A stretch of DNA of 64,000 nt. Source: Terriglobia bacterium. GTDB lineage: Bacteria; Acidobacteriota; Terriglobia; UBA7540. Below are positions 37,156-45,800 of this stretch, piece by piece (within the stretch, counting starts at the first letter, position 1; each line of letters starts with the position of its first letter). Position numbers and translations under genes: made by a program. Location: assembly GCA_035712365.1 (NCBI GenBank), contig DASTAW010000008.1:1-64000 (forward strand), in the 5' to 3' direction. The notes under the pieces are model-generated. The model saw nothing but the letters and a program-made list of their open reading frames with translations, was not told where the DNA came from and did not search any database.

Positions 37156-37421
37156 GTCTTTTCAACGTACTCCTGAATGTCGCTTGCTGAAATGCTCAGG
37201 TGATGCTCGGCGGGGGCCTCGCTTGTCTCGCGGCCCAGTTCCAGCTGCAATCTCGCAAAGCATATTCCCGGTCCATCCTGGATTTTAAAGGGCGGCGAGC
37301 GGAATGCATCGTTCTGGACATCAATGGTGAATTCGCGGTGCCCCTGGGGCGGGTCGATCACACGATAAGCATAGATTCGAGAGGTTGCATCGAAAGAGAA
37401 ACCGCGATACTGGATATACAT
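37101..37421 (-). CDS. small soluble protein of unknown function
   Basis: A 106-residue protein beginning MYIQYRGFSFDATSRIYAYRV, with mixed beta-strand character in the first 70 residues and a lysine-rich helical tail. An AAAGGAT ribosome site lies six bases before the ATG. Similar short proteins with this N-terminus seem familiar from Acidobacteriota, but I cannot name a family. The 3' end overlaps the desaturase pseudogene on the other strand. Confidence 0.6.
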   Translation of the reverse strand: MYIQYRGFSFDATSRIYAYRVIDPPQGHREFTIDVQNDAFRSPPFKIQDGPGICFARLQLELGRETSEAPAEHHLSISASDIQEYVEKTYRKPVKKEKEASGWSAE

Positions 37422-37631
37422 GGCAGATCCTTTCCTCTCCCTGCACGACGCGGACAGCAGATTGGCCTCTTTACCCCTATGCCGCCCGGCGGCCCTCCGG
37501 TAAACTAGGCCTGTTTCGGCGTCGGGAGCACCCTAACGTTTTGCTGCTGTGTTTCCAGCGCCTTTCGCAATTCGCGAGACTGCTTCCGCCGGAGTATCTT
37601 CTGCTTTCGTAACCGGCCGAACCTTGATTTG

Positions 37632-37882
37632 TCACCATGTCTTTCTGACAAAGCTTCCTCCGATGCGTGCCCCGGGCTTATCGGTCAGGCGGCAGACAAT
37701 TTGGCTTGGTCCCATTGCCAACCAATTAATCGCTTCCACCTTTCCGCCTTCGGTTTTCTTGCCATGCTCAACGGCGATGACTTGGCCTTCTTGAGGTTTC
37801 GCCCTGCCTGTGCCGGGGAGCGATGGTTCCGCCCTACACCCGCTTCCTTCTCTTTAGCTCGCTGGATCAGGTATTCGATCAT
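37632..37882 (-). pseudogene. probable groES (co-chaperonin) remnant
   Basis: An ATG at 37882 opens a frame with YLIQRAKEKEAG; after a shift, the next frame reads LPGTGRAKPQEGQVIAVEHGK followed by a GGKVEA segment, ending at a stop at 37632. The order and wording match the mid-part of GroES (VKR..EE..TAGGI.LPDTAKEKPQEGEVIAVG.GK). The N-terminus and the C-terminal third are not recognisable, and two frames are needed. A chance resemblance cannot be excluded. No groEL is adjacent. Confidence 0.4.
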
Positions 37883-38117
37883 GGAGAGGTCTGAAATTCA
37901 TCCGCATTCACCTGTCGCGCATTAGCTCATGCACGGAGTGTTGGTCTGGAAGATCCCGTGGCAAATCGAAAGGCTTTGCCTGAATTCATGCTGGACCTTC
38001 CTCGGCGACGAGTCGCGTCGATGAACTTGGACCACGCGGTGCCGGCGGCATCCGTCCAGACATATGATTAGAGGCTTGTTTGGACCGAAAATTCTCCGCA
38101 ATCGAGTCCGCTGAATT

Positions 38118-38330
38118 CTAGTTTTCATATTTCACCTTGCGCGAAATTGTCACGCTCCTGGCCTCCCAAAAGGGTTTCGCTGTGCGGCCCGCCTGGAAGC
38201 CCACCATGGCCCCTACACAAACCGCAGATGCCACAAGAATGAGATAGACGGCTGACAAGGGCCATAATAACGCCCACAGCACCAGGAACAATGCCGGGAT
38301 AGAAACCCACCCCATCATTCTCATAAGCAT
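38118..38330 (-). CDS. small membrane protein, two helices
   Basis: A 70-residue protein with two closely spaced transmembrane helices (about 5-23 and 25-45) and a basic C-terminal tail (SVTISRKVKYEN). GAGGT five bases before the ATG at 38330 supports this start over the longer frame beginning at 38444. No family recognised; it lies among other small membrane proteins. Confidence 0.5.
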   Translation of the reverse strand: MLMRMMGWVSIPALFLVLWALLWPLSAVYLILVASAVCVGAMVGFQAGRTAKPFWEARSVTISRKVKYEN

Positions 38331-38524
38331 GGGACACCTCGTTTCTAACTGCACCCGATTCCTCTTCTCCTGATGAGAGCGGGTAAACTTGCCCCTCTCA
38401 CCGAGGGCAAAAGTCCGTCTTCCTCCGGTCCTTAGGCTACTCACTCGGAATACCCCTTGGCTGGATCCCGGAAGACGCTGGGCAAGCGACAGGCGGCGGC
38501 GTTCCCGGTCCAGCGCCAGTCCGC

Positions 38525-38893
38525 TCAGAGTGATTGGCTTCCCGGCGTTCGATTGGTAATAGAGGGAATGGACAGGATCGGCCGGCTCTTGAGAGCCTCA
38601 AGCGAGATCATAAACGCCAGCAGGCAGGCCAAATCCAGAACGAGAAACACATTCCGGGAGAGTGCGACGGGCGCTATGGGATTAAACAGGACGGCAATTG
38701 CAACGAACCCGGCTGCCCAAAGGTATTTTGGGAGGGCGACTGCCTCAGTGGCGACCGTTATAGCGCCCACACTGATGAGTATGTCTCGCAGGATCTCAAC
38801 ACCTGGCGGGGCTACCCAGAATGCCGTCACCAGCAGCGCCCCAGCACAAACGAGCTTAATAATTTTCGTGAACATCGGATTCGTAAACATCAT
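38525..38893 (-). CDS. small integral membrane protein (DUF6804-like)
   Basis: A 122-residue protein with about four hydrophobic helices (KIIKLVCAGALLVTAFW, ILISVGAITVATEAVAL, LWAAGFVAIAVLFNPI, VFLVLDLACLLAFM). The pattern resembles the DUF6804 group of uncharacterised membrane proteins. GAGGCG precedes paired ATG codons at 38893. It lies about 100 bp downstream of the monooxygenase-like gene on the same strand. Confidence 0.65.
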   Translation of the reverse strand: MMFTNPMFTKIIKLVCAGALLVTAFWVAPPGVEILRDILISVGAITVATEAVALPKYLWAAGFVAIAVLFNPIAPVALSRNVFLVLDLACLLAFMISLEALKSRPILSIPSITNRTPGSQSL

Positions 38894-38997
38894 AATACAC
38901 GCCTCATTTCTTAATCTCCGGCAATCGACGGATCGTCCTTTGCATGAGAAGGAAGAGGGCGGACTTGCCGCCCTCAATGAACGCCAAGGCCGGAGGC

Positions 38998-39318
38998 CTA
39001 GGCTGCTGCGTGAGCAGCGATCTTGTGAAAGGTCGAGCTGGTGACCTCATAGGTCTTAACTACAGGGGTCCCTTCAAGGAAATTCCCCAGGGCCTTCTGC
39101 ACTTGAGGATAAGTCTCACGGTTATAGGTTTCAGCGCTCTCTTTCCGGTCCCACAGACTGATCCCTACTGCTTCCGTCTTACCGGGATCGGCGAGGACAA
39201 TTTCGTCCAGGAAACCTTTCTGCTTTCGAAGCAGCGGAATGACTTCGTCCTCGATCGCTCGGGTAAACTCCCCGACACTAGTGGCCTTTAGATGCATGGA
39301 GACACATCGTGCAAACAT
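38998..39318 (-). CDS. dimeric alpha/beta-barrel protein, ABM-like
   Basis: A 106-residue protein with the ferredoxin-like fold pattern of antibiotic biosynthesis monooxygenase-type domains: CVSMHLKATSVGEFTRAIEDEVIPLLRKQKGFLDEIVL, then a strand (EAVGISLWDR) and a helix (ETYPQVQKALGNFL). AGGAGG precedes the ATG at 39318. Such proteins act on small aromatic molecules or serve as scaffolds. It is divergent from the XRE regulator at 39507, which may control it. Confidence 0.75.
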   Translation of the reverse strand: MFARCVSMHLKATSVGEFTRAIEDEVIPLLRKQKGFLDEIVLADPGKTEAVGISLWDRKESAETYNRETYPQVQKALGNFLEGTPVVKTYEVTSSTFHKIAAHAAA

Positions 39319-39424
39319 AAGCAACCTCCTGGGTTGTAGTCTAAGAGGTGCGATTGCAGGTAACCCGACTTAGTTCAGGTTGTCTGGAGACTGATGGGGA
39401 GGAGTTGTCTCATTAACCAGCATG

Positions 39425-39436
39425 AGTTAATTAACT
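39425..39436. promoter_or_regulatory. palindrome AGTTAATTAACT, candidate operator
   Basis: A perfect 12-bp palindrome touching the -35 box of the downstream promoter. Its arms share the AGTTAA/TTAACT sequence with the inverted repeat at 39473-39492, so both may bind the same regulator. Confidence 0.45.
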
Positions 39437-39464
39437 TTACCTGTCAAGCGAAATCGGAGATAAT
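39436..39464 (+). promoter_or_regulatory. promoter of the second XRE regulator
   Basis: TTTACC (39436-39441), a 17-base spacer and GATAAT (39459-39464). The predicted start at about 39471 gives a leader of about 35 bases before the ATG at 39507. Confidence 0.5.
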
Positions 39465-39472
39465 CTACGAAG

Positions 39473-39492
39473 GTTAACTACTGTAAGTTAAC
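39473..39492. promoter_or_regulatory. inverted repeat GTTAACT-N6-AGTTAAC, candidate operator
   Basis: A perfect 7-bp inverted repeat with a 6-bp spacer at the predicted transcription start of the regulator gene, just before its ribosome site. Placement would let a bound dimer block transcription, as expected for autorepression. Confidence 0.5.
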
Positions 39493-39506
39493 AGGCGAAG
39501 AGGCCG

Positions 39507-40373
39507 ATGGATATTTCCCTGGTAATGAGACACCGCCTGGATGAATTGGGCCTTGAGCAGCGGGATCTGGCGAGCGCCGCGCAGGTCACGGAGTCCTACA
39601 TTTCGCAATTGTTGACTCGAAAAAAAATGCCTCCGGCGCCTGCTCGAACAGATATCTACGACAAGATGTCAAAGTTCTTGAAGCTTCCAGAAGGTGAACT
39701 GGCTAAGCTGGCAGACCTGCAGCGCCAGGAACGGCTCAAAAGGAAATTGGCGGACCCGCCCGCACCGTTGTTCAAAGGGGTCCGCGAATTGGTGCTCCGC
39801 AAATGTAAACCCGAAAATCAGGAGCAAATGCAGGCGATTTTTGAAAAGCAGCCCTTCGGCGAAGTCGAACGCCTCATTACCCAGAAGCTCTTGGACGTGG
39901 TTAAACAGGCTGCCAGGGAAGAACTGGAAAATGAAAACTGGCTCCGGCTGGTGGCCAGACTGAGCAACCGTAGCTTCGAAGACATACGGGTTTCCATCCT
40001 CGAGTTCCTGGACACGGACGTTTTCGACGTATCGATCGAGAACTGCGTCTCATTCTTGGATCCGCTGGTCGAATCCTGGGACATTGACCTCGCTAATTTT
40101 AGGGTGGAGGTCAGGTTAAATTCGAGAGTATCCCCTGGCCACACTACGACGTTTGAGTTCGTAGAGAAAGAACCGGAACCAGTCCTCGACACAGAGCCGG
40201 GACTTAAGGAATTTCTCCGCAATGCTTTCCTAAGCGGCGATGCGACCGAAGAAGAAATCGAATTCCTGAAGAGACTTCGACTCAGCGGGAAGCGTCCTAC
40301 AGCCCTCTATTATTACCGGGAACTTCAAAATCTTAGAGATCCTCTGCATTTTCGCGTTCCAGGAAAAAGGTAG
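39507..40373 (+). CDS. XRE-type DNA-binding protein with long C-terminal domain
   Basis: A 288-residue protein. The first about 75 residues form an HTH (MRHRLDELGLEQRDLASAAQVTESYISQLLTRKKMPPAP). The remaining about 200 residues are not recognised: a charged helical part (about 85-160), an acidic segment (about 165-200) and the terminal LSGKRPTALYYYRELQNLRDPLHF. GAGG lies three bases before the ATG. Two palindromes at its promoter suggest autoregulation. It is divergent from the ABM-like gene. Confidence 0.82.
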   Translation: MDISLVMRHRLDELGLEQRDLASAAQVTESYISQLLTRKKMPPAPARTDIYDKMSKFLKLPEGELAKLADLQRQERLKRKLADPPAPLFKGVRELVLRKCKPENQEQMQAIFEKQPFGEVERLITQKLLDVVKQAAREELENENWLRLVARLSNRSFEDIRVSILEFLDTDVFDVSIENCVSFLDPLVESWDIDLANFRVEVRLNSRVSPGHTTTFEFVEKEPEPVLDTEPGLKEFLRNAFLSGDATEEEIEFLKRLRLSGKRPTALYYYRELQNLRDPLHFRVPGKR

Positions 40374-40670
40374 GCTGTCCCTGTTTCGGCCTGGGCCAGT
40401 CATCATGCGATTGTTTCGGGGCAAGTTCCCCGGACCCTTCCCACCACGACCCTCCGTGCACAGGTACACCTTCAGCCATGGACTGCCGCTTAGCGGCCCG
40501 ATTCGTCACCAAGGCTCGAGTCTGGCAGATCGTACGCTCTAAGAATATCCACGAGTAGCGGTTTGACAGTGTCGGACACGTTGAGTATTGAGTGTTGAGT
40601 GTGGGTAATGGACGTTCGCAGCAGGTTTGTAATCAAATGTATTCTGCGGAATTATACACTTTAGAAAGTA
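40374..40670. other. intergenic region with short TTGAGTG-type repeats
   Basis: About 300 bp between convergent genes. It includes a small imperfect repeat tract (GTTGAGTATTGAGTGTTGAG) at about 40579-40598. No gene was recognised. Confidence 0.35.
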
Positions 40671-40997
40671 TTAGTCGTTCTCGCTCATTGAAACTCTGAG
40701 GTAAATCTTTGCGGTGTTGGCGAACACCTTGATGAGCCTTGTGTGCTCTGTGGACGCGGCGTGGCCCTTGAGTTTTTCGTAGTTCTCGAGTGCCTTTCGT
40801 GCGTTCAGCATTTGAACCCTTGCAGCTTTTACTTCAGCAGGGTTGACCATTATCGGCCTGCTTTCTCCTTCGAAGAGCGTATCGCTCTTCAGGGCATATC
40901 GGTAATCGGCTTCACTGCAGGAAGAATCTGTTCCCTGCTCTACCCCCTGCAGGGATGGCAGGAGAGTGGCAACAGCTAACCATAGCAAATTGCCCAC
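40671..40997 (-). CDS. small exported protein of unknown function
   Basis: A 108-residue protein starting at GTG 40997, 22 bp downstream of the leuS stop. The N-terminus (about 1-20, NLLWLAVATLLPSLQG) looks like a signal peptide. The mature part is helical and charged, with ARVQMLNARKALENYEKLKGH, and ends MSEND. A longer frame to 41114 would run back into leuS and has poor composition. The ribosome site is weak, and no family is recognised. Confidence 0.55.
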   Translation of the reverse strand: MGNLLWLAVATLLPSLQGVEQGTDSSCSEADYRYALKSDTLFEGESRPIMVNPAEVKAARVQMLNARKALENYEKLKGHAASTEHTRLIKVFANTAKIYLRVSMSEND

Positions 40998-41019
40998 TGA
41001 ACAACCAACCGGAGACGAC

Positions 41020-43527
41020 TCATTTGACGACGATATTGACGAGCTTCTGCGGTACGACAATAACTTTGACAATCTGGCGCCCATTGATATACTGGGCGGC
41101 CTTTTCATCAGCAAGCGCGAGCTGCCGGATATGATCCTCGCTCGCCCCCACCGCTACGCGAATGCGGGTGCGCAGCTTGCCGTTCACCTGGACGGGAAGT
41201 TCAAGTTCTTCTTCAGCAGCAAGCCCGGCGTCATACGCCGGCCAGGCGACGCGCAGGGTAGCGCCGGTATGGCCGAGCCCCTCCCAAAGCTCATTGGCGA
41301 TGTGAGGCGTGAAGAGAGCCATAATCAGGACCAATACTTCAAGTGTTTCTTTAACTGCTTCCGCGCGAACCTTGCCGCCTGAAATCGCGGACTCCAATCC
41401 GGCAAGTTCGTTCACCAGTTCCATGGCCAGGGCAATATCGGTATTAAAATGCCAGCGATCTTCCATATCCTCGGTTACATGCCGGAGCACCTGGTGGGTC
41501 TTGCGAAGCAGCTTCCGCTCGTCGGCTGAATATTCTGGAACAACCGCGGGACGCGCAGCTTTCCCCAGCATCGATTCCACCGCGGCGAGGTTGTCCGCGT
41601 ATTTGGCGACTGCACGATAAACGCGATTCAGGAAGCGTGAAGCGCCTTCAATTCCCGTATCGCTCCAATCGAGGTCCTTTTCAGGCGGCGCGGCGAACAG
41701 CATGTAGAGGCGCACCGTGTCGGCGCCATACTTCTCGAACATGGCTGTGGGATCGACCACGTTTCCCTTGGACTTGGACATCTTCGCGCCGTCCTTGATC
41801 ACCATGCCTTGCGTAAACAGCCGTGCCACGGGCTCGGAAAAACTGACCAGCCCGATGTCCATCATCATTTTGGTAAAGAAGCGCATGTAAATCAGGTGCA
41901 GGATCGCGTGCTCGATGCCGCCGATATACTGGTCCACAGGAAACCAGTAATCCACGGCTTCCCTGTTGATGGGCGACGTGTCAATCCTGGGATCGGCGTA
42001 TCGGTAGAAGTACCACGACGAATCGACGAAGGTGTCCATCGTGTCCGTCTCCCGGCGCGCCGGGCCGCCGCAATTTGGGCATGTTGTGTTGACGAATTCC
42101 GGAACGCTGGCCAGCGGCGACTGTCCCGTTCCCGTCAGTTTCACCTCCGCCGGCAGCAGGACCGGCAGTTGCGATTCCGGGACCGGCACAACTCCGCAGG
42201 AGCGGCAATAGACCATGGGAATCGGCGTGCCCCAGTAACGCTGCCGTGAGATACCCCAATCCTTGATTCTGTACTGGACGGTCCCCTTGCCGAATCCCGC
42301 ATGTTCAGCATCGTTCGTCATGCGCTCGATGGCCTGCTCCGATGTGAGACCAGTGTAGAGGCCGGAGTTTACCAGCCTGCCATACTCTGTGAAAGCAGCT
42401 TCAAGTTCTACTTGAGGTCCTCTGTCCTTCGGCACAATAACCGTTCGGATGGGCAGATTGAAAGTGGTGCAGAACTCGAAGTCCCGCTCATCATGGGCGG
42501 GCACCGCCATCACAGCCCCGGTACCGTAATCCATCAACACAAAATTCGCCACCCATACGGGAACAGGTTCCCCGCTGTAAGGATTGCGCGCGCTGAATCC
42601 GGTCGCCACCCCGTCTTTTTCAAGGTTTACTTCAACCCGGGCGCGGATGGCGGATGCTTTGATGCGTTCCACCTCGCTCCGAAGGCGCTCCGGTTTTTCC
42701 GATGCTGCGATGAGTTTCTCAACCAGTGGGTGTTCCGCAGCCAAGAAGACCACCGTGCATCCGAAAATTGTGTCCACGCGAGTGGTAAAGACGCGAACTG
42801 GAAGGTCAAGGTCTTCGATCCTGAAATCAACTTCTGTCCCTTTCGACTTCCCAATCCAGTTCTGCTGCATGGCCAGGACGCGCTCCGGCCAGCGAACAAG
42901 TTTTTGCATGTCGTCCAGCAGTCGCTCGGCGTAATCGGTAATCTTCAGGAACCACTGCTCGAGTTCCTTCTCCACCACCGGCGTCTCTTCATGGCGCCAG
43001 CAGCAGCCGTCCACCACCTGCTCATTGGCAAGCACGGTTTCGCACTGGGGGCACCAGTTCACGCGGCTCTTCTTGCGATAGGCCAGGCCGCGCTCATACA
43101 TCTTCAGGAAAAACCATTGGTTCCAGCGGTAGTACTCGGGCACGCAAGTGGTTACTTCGCGGCGCCAGTCGTAGCTGACGCCCAGCCGCTTCAACTGCCG
43201 GCGCATGCGGTCGATATAAGCGAAAGTGAATTCCGCGGGCGGGCGCTGGTGCTTGATGGCCGCGTTCTCGGCGGGCAGTCCGAAAGAGTCCCATCCGATT
43301 GGATGAAGGACGTTAAAGCCTTTCATCCACATGTAGCGCGCCAAGGCATCACCGATTGAATAGTTGCGGACGTGGCCCATGTGAATGTCGCCGGAAGGAT
43401 AGGGCAACATCTCAAGCACATAGTACTTCTTGCTCCCGGGATTGGCGTCAGCATCAAACAGGTTCTGCTCAGCCCAGAGCTTCCTCCACTTCGCTTCAAT
43501 TTTCTGAGGATCGTAGTTTGTGTTCAT
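41020..43527 (-). CDS. leuS: leucyl-tRNA synthetase
   Basis: An 835-residue class I synthetase. The HIGH-type motif is HMGH in YPSGDIHMGHVRNYSIGDALA, the KMSKS loop is present in KDGAKMSKSKGNVVDP, the editing domain (about 225-410) includes VFTTRVDTIFGCTVVFL, and the C-terminal anticodon domain is complete. The ATG at 43527 (MNTNYDPQKIEAKW) matches the usual start; upstream codons look non-coding. Confidence 0.95.
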   Translation of the reverse strand: MNTNYDPQKIEAKWRKLWAEQNLFDADANPGSKKYYVLEMLPYPSGDIHMGHVRNYSIGDALARYMWMKGFNVLHPIGWDSFGLPAENAAIKHQRPPAEFTFAYIDRMRRQLKRLGVSYDWRREVTTCVPEYYRWNQWFFLKMYERGLAYRKKSRVNWCPQCETVLANEQVVDGCCWRHEETPVVEKELEQWFLKITDYAERLLDDMQKLVRWPERVLAMQQNWIGKSKGTEVDFRIEDLDLPVRVFTTRVDTIFGCTVVFLAAEHPLVEKLIAASEKPERLRSEVERIKASAIRARVEVNLEKDGVATGFSARNPYSGEPVPVWVANFVLMDYGTGAVMAVPAHDERDFEFCTTFNLPIRTVIVPKDRGPQVELEAAFTEYGRLVNSGLYTGLTSEQAIERMTNDAEHAGFGKGTVQYRIKDWGISRQRYWGTPIPMVYCRSCGVVPVPESQLPVLLPAEVKLTGTGQSPLASVPEFVNTTCPNCGGPARRETDTMDTFVDSSWYFYRYADPRIDTSPINREAVDYWFPVDQYIGGIEHAILHLIYMRFFTKMMMDIGLVSFSEPVARLFTQGMVIKDGAKMSKSKGNVVDPTAMFEKYGADTVRLYMLFAAPPEKDLDWSDTGIEGASRFLNRVYRAVAKYADNLAAVESMLGKAARPAVVPEYSADERKLLRKTHQVLRHVTEDMEDRWHFNTDIALAMELVNELAGLESAISGGKVRAEAVKETLEVLVLIMALFTPHIANELWEGLGHTGATLRVAWPAYDAGLAAEEELELPVQVNGKLRTRIRVAVGASEDHIRQLALADEKAAQYINGRQIVKVIVVPQKLVNIVVK

Positions 43528-43621
43528 ATCCAAATGATGAATGTTGAAATGCGATTGCGGTGTGTTAACTCTCGGGTATGCAGCCCACGCCAGCACCACG
43601 CACCCTGTCAAGGCAGATCAA

Positions 43622-44290
43622 CTAACCGTGCGGTTTCCCGAGAAGGTATGCTTCCATGGAAAGTCTGCCTGCGCGCACAGAAAAGTTACCATAGCACAGT
43701 TTCTTCAAAATCGAATCGGGCCGCTGATACCAGCTTGCCCAGCTCAGGGGCGTGTCGCCGTGCATGTCTCTGGCCTCCACTCCGGCGCCGGCATCCAGCA
43801 GCAGTTGAATGGTCTCTTCGCTTGCGAATGCGGCGGCACGGTGCAAAGGGGTCTCGCCCTTAGTTCGACAATCGCGCATGAAGGCGCCAGTTCCCACCGA
43901 CGGCTTGGTGGTGCAGTTTGGATTGGCGCCACTGGCAATCAGTACCTTCACCACGTTATGGTGCGCCAGCTTATTAGATGCGGTTGCAGCGTGCAGCGGC
44001 GTTTCGCCGGTGTCACTCTGCGGGTGCTTGGTGTCCGCGCCGCGCTCGATCAGGAACTGTCCCAATCGCCAATGCCCGTGAAAGGCTGCGCCGTTCAAGC
44101 CGAAGTTCTCACCCAGCGAGGAGAGTGATTCGCCCTTGAGAAGCAAATACTTGATTGCGCTAACGTCGCCATAATATGCGCACCACTTAATCAGCGAAAC
44201 GCCATCCTGATCCACGGAATCGGCGCCGTGGCCTTCTTCCAGATACTCAAATACTAGGTCCGTGCGCCCGTCAGTGATCTTGTCGATCAT
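43622..44290 (-). CDS. ankyrin-repeat protein
   Basis: A 222-residue protein made of about five ankyrin repeats (DGVSLIKWCAYYGDVSAIKYLLLKG; TGETPLHAATASNKLAHHNVVKVLIASGANPN; KGETPLHRAAAFASEETIQLLLDAGAG; GDTPLSWAS). No signal peptide or enzymatic domain. It probably mediates protein-protein contacts in the cytoplasm. GGAGGT lies five bases before the ATG and the start overlaps the end of nfo by 20 bp, so the two are likely co-translated. Confidence 0.87.
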   Translation of the reverse strand: MIDKITDGRTDLVFEYLEEGHGADSVDQDGVSLIKWCAYYGDVSAIKYLLLKGESLSSLGENFGLNGAAFHGHWRLGQFLIERGADTKHPQSDTGETPLHAATASNKLAHHNVVKVLIASGANPNCTTKPSVGTGAFMRDCRTKGETPLHRAAAFASEETIQLLLDAGAGVEARDMHGDTPLSWASWYQRPDSILKKLCYGNFSVRAGRLSMEAYLLGKPHG

Positions 44291-45194
44291 TGCCGACCTC
44301 CAGTACCCGCACTGCCTTCAGCTTCGAGGCGGCAGCCAACTTGCGCATCATGGCAAGATTTCGCCGATCGTCGTCCGGCTCGTCCAGCGGTGTTTCGCAG
44401 ATGAACGGGATTCTGCGCAATTTCGGATGGCAAACGATCCTGCCGAAAGCCTCCGCGCCAATCTGTCCCTGGCCGATATGCTCATGCCGGTCAACATGAG
44501 AGTTGAACGCCGGCTTCGAATCGTTGGCGTGAATCACGCAAACGTTCTTAAGGCCTACAGTCTTTTCCAGTTCGATGATCGTCCTGGATAGCCCGGCCGC
44601 GGTGTGAATTGCATAACCAGACGCAAACAGGTGGGCGGTGTCAATACACGCCCCGGCCGGCAATTCACTCCCGGCTCCCGAAACAAGTTCCGCGACCTCT
44701 TCAAAGCTCCTGCCGATGGCGGACCCCTGGCCGGCCGTATTCTCAATCAGCACCATCAGTCCATCTAGGCGCAGCCCGCTGGCCGCCTGCTTGATCGATT
44801 CGACGCAGGCCGCGATGGCCTGGGAAACGCTGGAGCCTTTGGAACTGCCCGGGTGCGCCACGAGGTATTCGGCGCCGAGCGCCAGCGCCCTCCGCAGTTC
44901 GCCCCGGAACGCAGAAACCGATTTCCGGCGAATTTCGGGATCAGCAGCGGCAAGGTTGATCAGGTAATTGTCGTGTATTACCAGCGGTGAAAGCTTGCGG
45001 GCCTCACGCTCTTCGCGGAAGCGTTCGCACTGCTGCGGCGTGGGATCGATCGTTCGCCAGCCGCGCGGATTGGCGGAAAACATCTGGAAAGTGTCACAGC
45101 CGATTTCGCCTGCGCGGCGAACGGCGTTTTCCAAAGCGCCGGCAATCGAGGTGTGTACTCCCACCCGCAATCGGCTTTTCTGCGCTTTCGGCAT
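44271..45194 (-). CDS. nfo: endonuclease IV (AP endonuclease)
   Basis: A 307-residue zinc-dependent TIM-barrel nuclease that cleaves 5' of abasic sites. Metal ligands are seen in VAHPGSSKG, LIENTAGQG, IDTAHLFASGY, VIHANDSK, DRHEHIGQG and ICETPLDEP. The N-terminus has RVGVHTSIAGALENAVRRA, typical of the family. It is followed by an overlapping ankyrin gene, an association without a known role in repair. Confidence 0.93.
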   Translation of the reverse strand: MPKAQKSRLRVGVHTSIAGALENAVRRAGEIGCDTFQMFSANPRGWRTIDPTPQQCERFREEREARKLSPLVIHDNYLINLAAADPEIRRKSVSAFRGELRRALALGAEYLVAHPGSSKGSSVSQAIAACVESIKQAASGLRLDGLMVLIENTAGQGSAIGRSFEEVAELVSGAGSELPAGACIDTAHLFASGYAIHTAAGLSRTIIELEKTVGLKNVCVIHANDSKPAFNSHVDRHEHIGQGQIGAEAFGRIVCHPKLRRIPFICETPLDEPDDDRRNLAMMRKLAAASKLKAVRVLEVGNDRQDH

Positions 45195-45202
45195 GAGGCA
45201 TC

Positions 45203-45647
45203 TTAACAGAGCCTATTTGGAAGCGTCAATTTCGAGGGATTGCCGGGCGGAACAGCAACCGTGGCGAACCGCAAAGGGGCAAGCGGCCCACGCAAGATTG
45301 GGATGTATTTGGAGAGATGCTGATTGCCGGCGATTGCGCAACCCTCGATGCGCTGGATTGTCGGCGCGCCGACATGTTGAAGTTCTACATTAAGGGCTTG
45401 CCTGAGTTCGCCGCCCATCGAGGTCCCACTCTGCGTTCTTTCAAGTACGATGACGGTTGCGCGTGACCGCCTTGGATAATTCCTCAAGCAACACTTGATA
45501 AATGTTTTCAGGCAGCCGATCTCTCCCGGTCACGCCGACGACCTGGCGCTCGAACCCGCAGAAATCAACATCCACCAACCTGCTCCCCTGGCACAGTTGT
45601 ATTGTTCCACCCCCTGCGATAAACTTCCTCGCTTCGGTCGAAGCCAA
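45203..45647 (-). pseudogene. possible frameshifted remnant of unknown gene
   Basis: Two overlapping minus-strand frames look protein-like in sequence: the first (from 45647) carries VDFCGFERQVVGVTGRD and LLEELSKAVTR, and the second (ending 45203) continues with TVIVLERTQSGTSMGGELRQAL and VGAPTIQRIEGCAIAGNQHLSK. A single frameshift at about 45440-45470 would join them. Family unknown; it might equally be chance frames in a 600-bp gap. A TGTCGGCGCGCCGACA palindrome lies inside. Confidence 0.25.
45359..45374. repeat. palindrome TGTCGGCGCGCCGACA, copy 1
   Basis: A perfect 16-bp palindrome. Two further exact copies occur at 49630 and 52788, each in a gene-free gap or outside confident genes. The centre is GGCGCGCC. 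Confidence 0.85.
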
Positions 45648-45800
45648 TTGCTACGTGTATGCGCTGGGCTTTCTCGCGCCTCGCCGAAGCAGGTCTGGTT
45701 GCCCAGGCCGCGGATTTTCATTTTAGTGGCAAATATGGTTCCTGGCTGTGACCAATGGCAAATTCCTCGGACTCGCTATCCAGACGGGCCGACCCGCCGC

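Noticed and set aside
37922-38128. 68-codon minus-strand frame between groES remnant and small membrane gene
   Set aside because: Arg/His-rich composition, no ribosome site, no recognisable fold.
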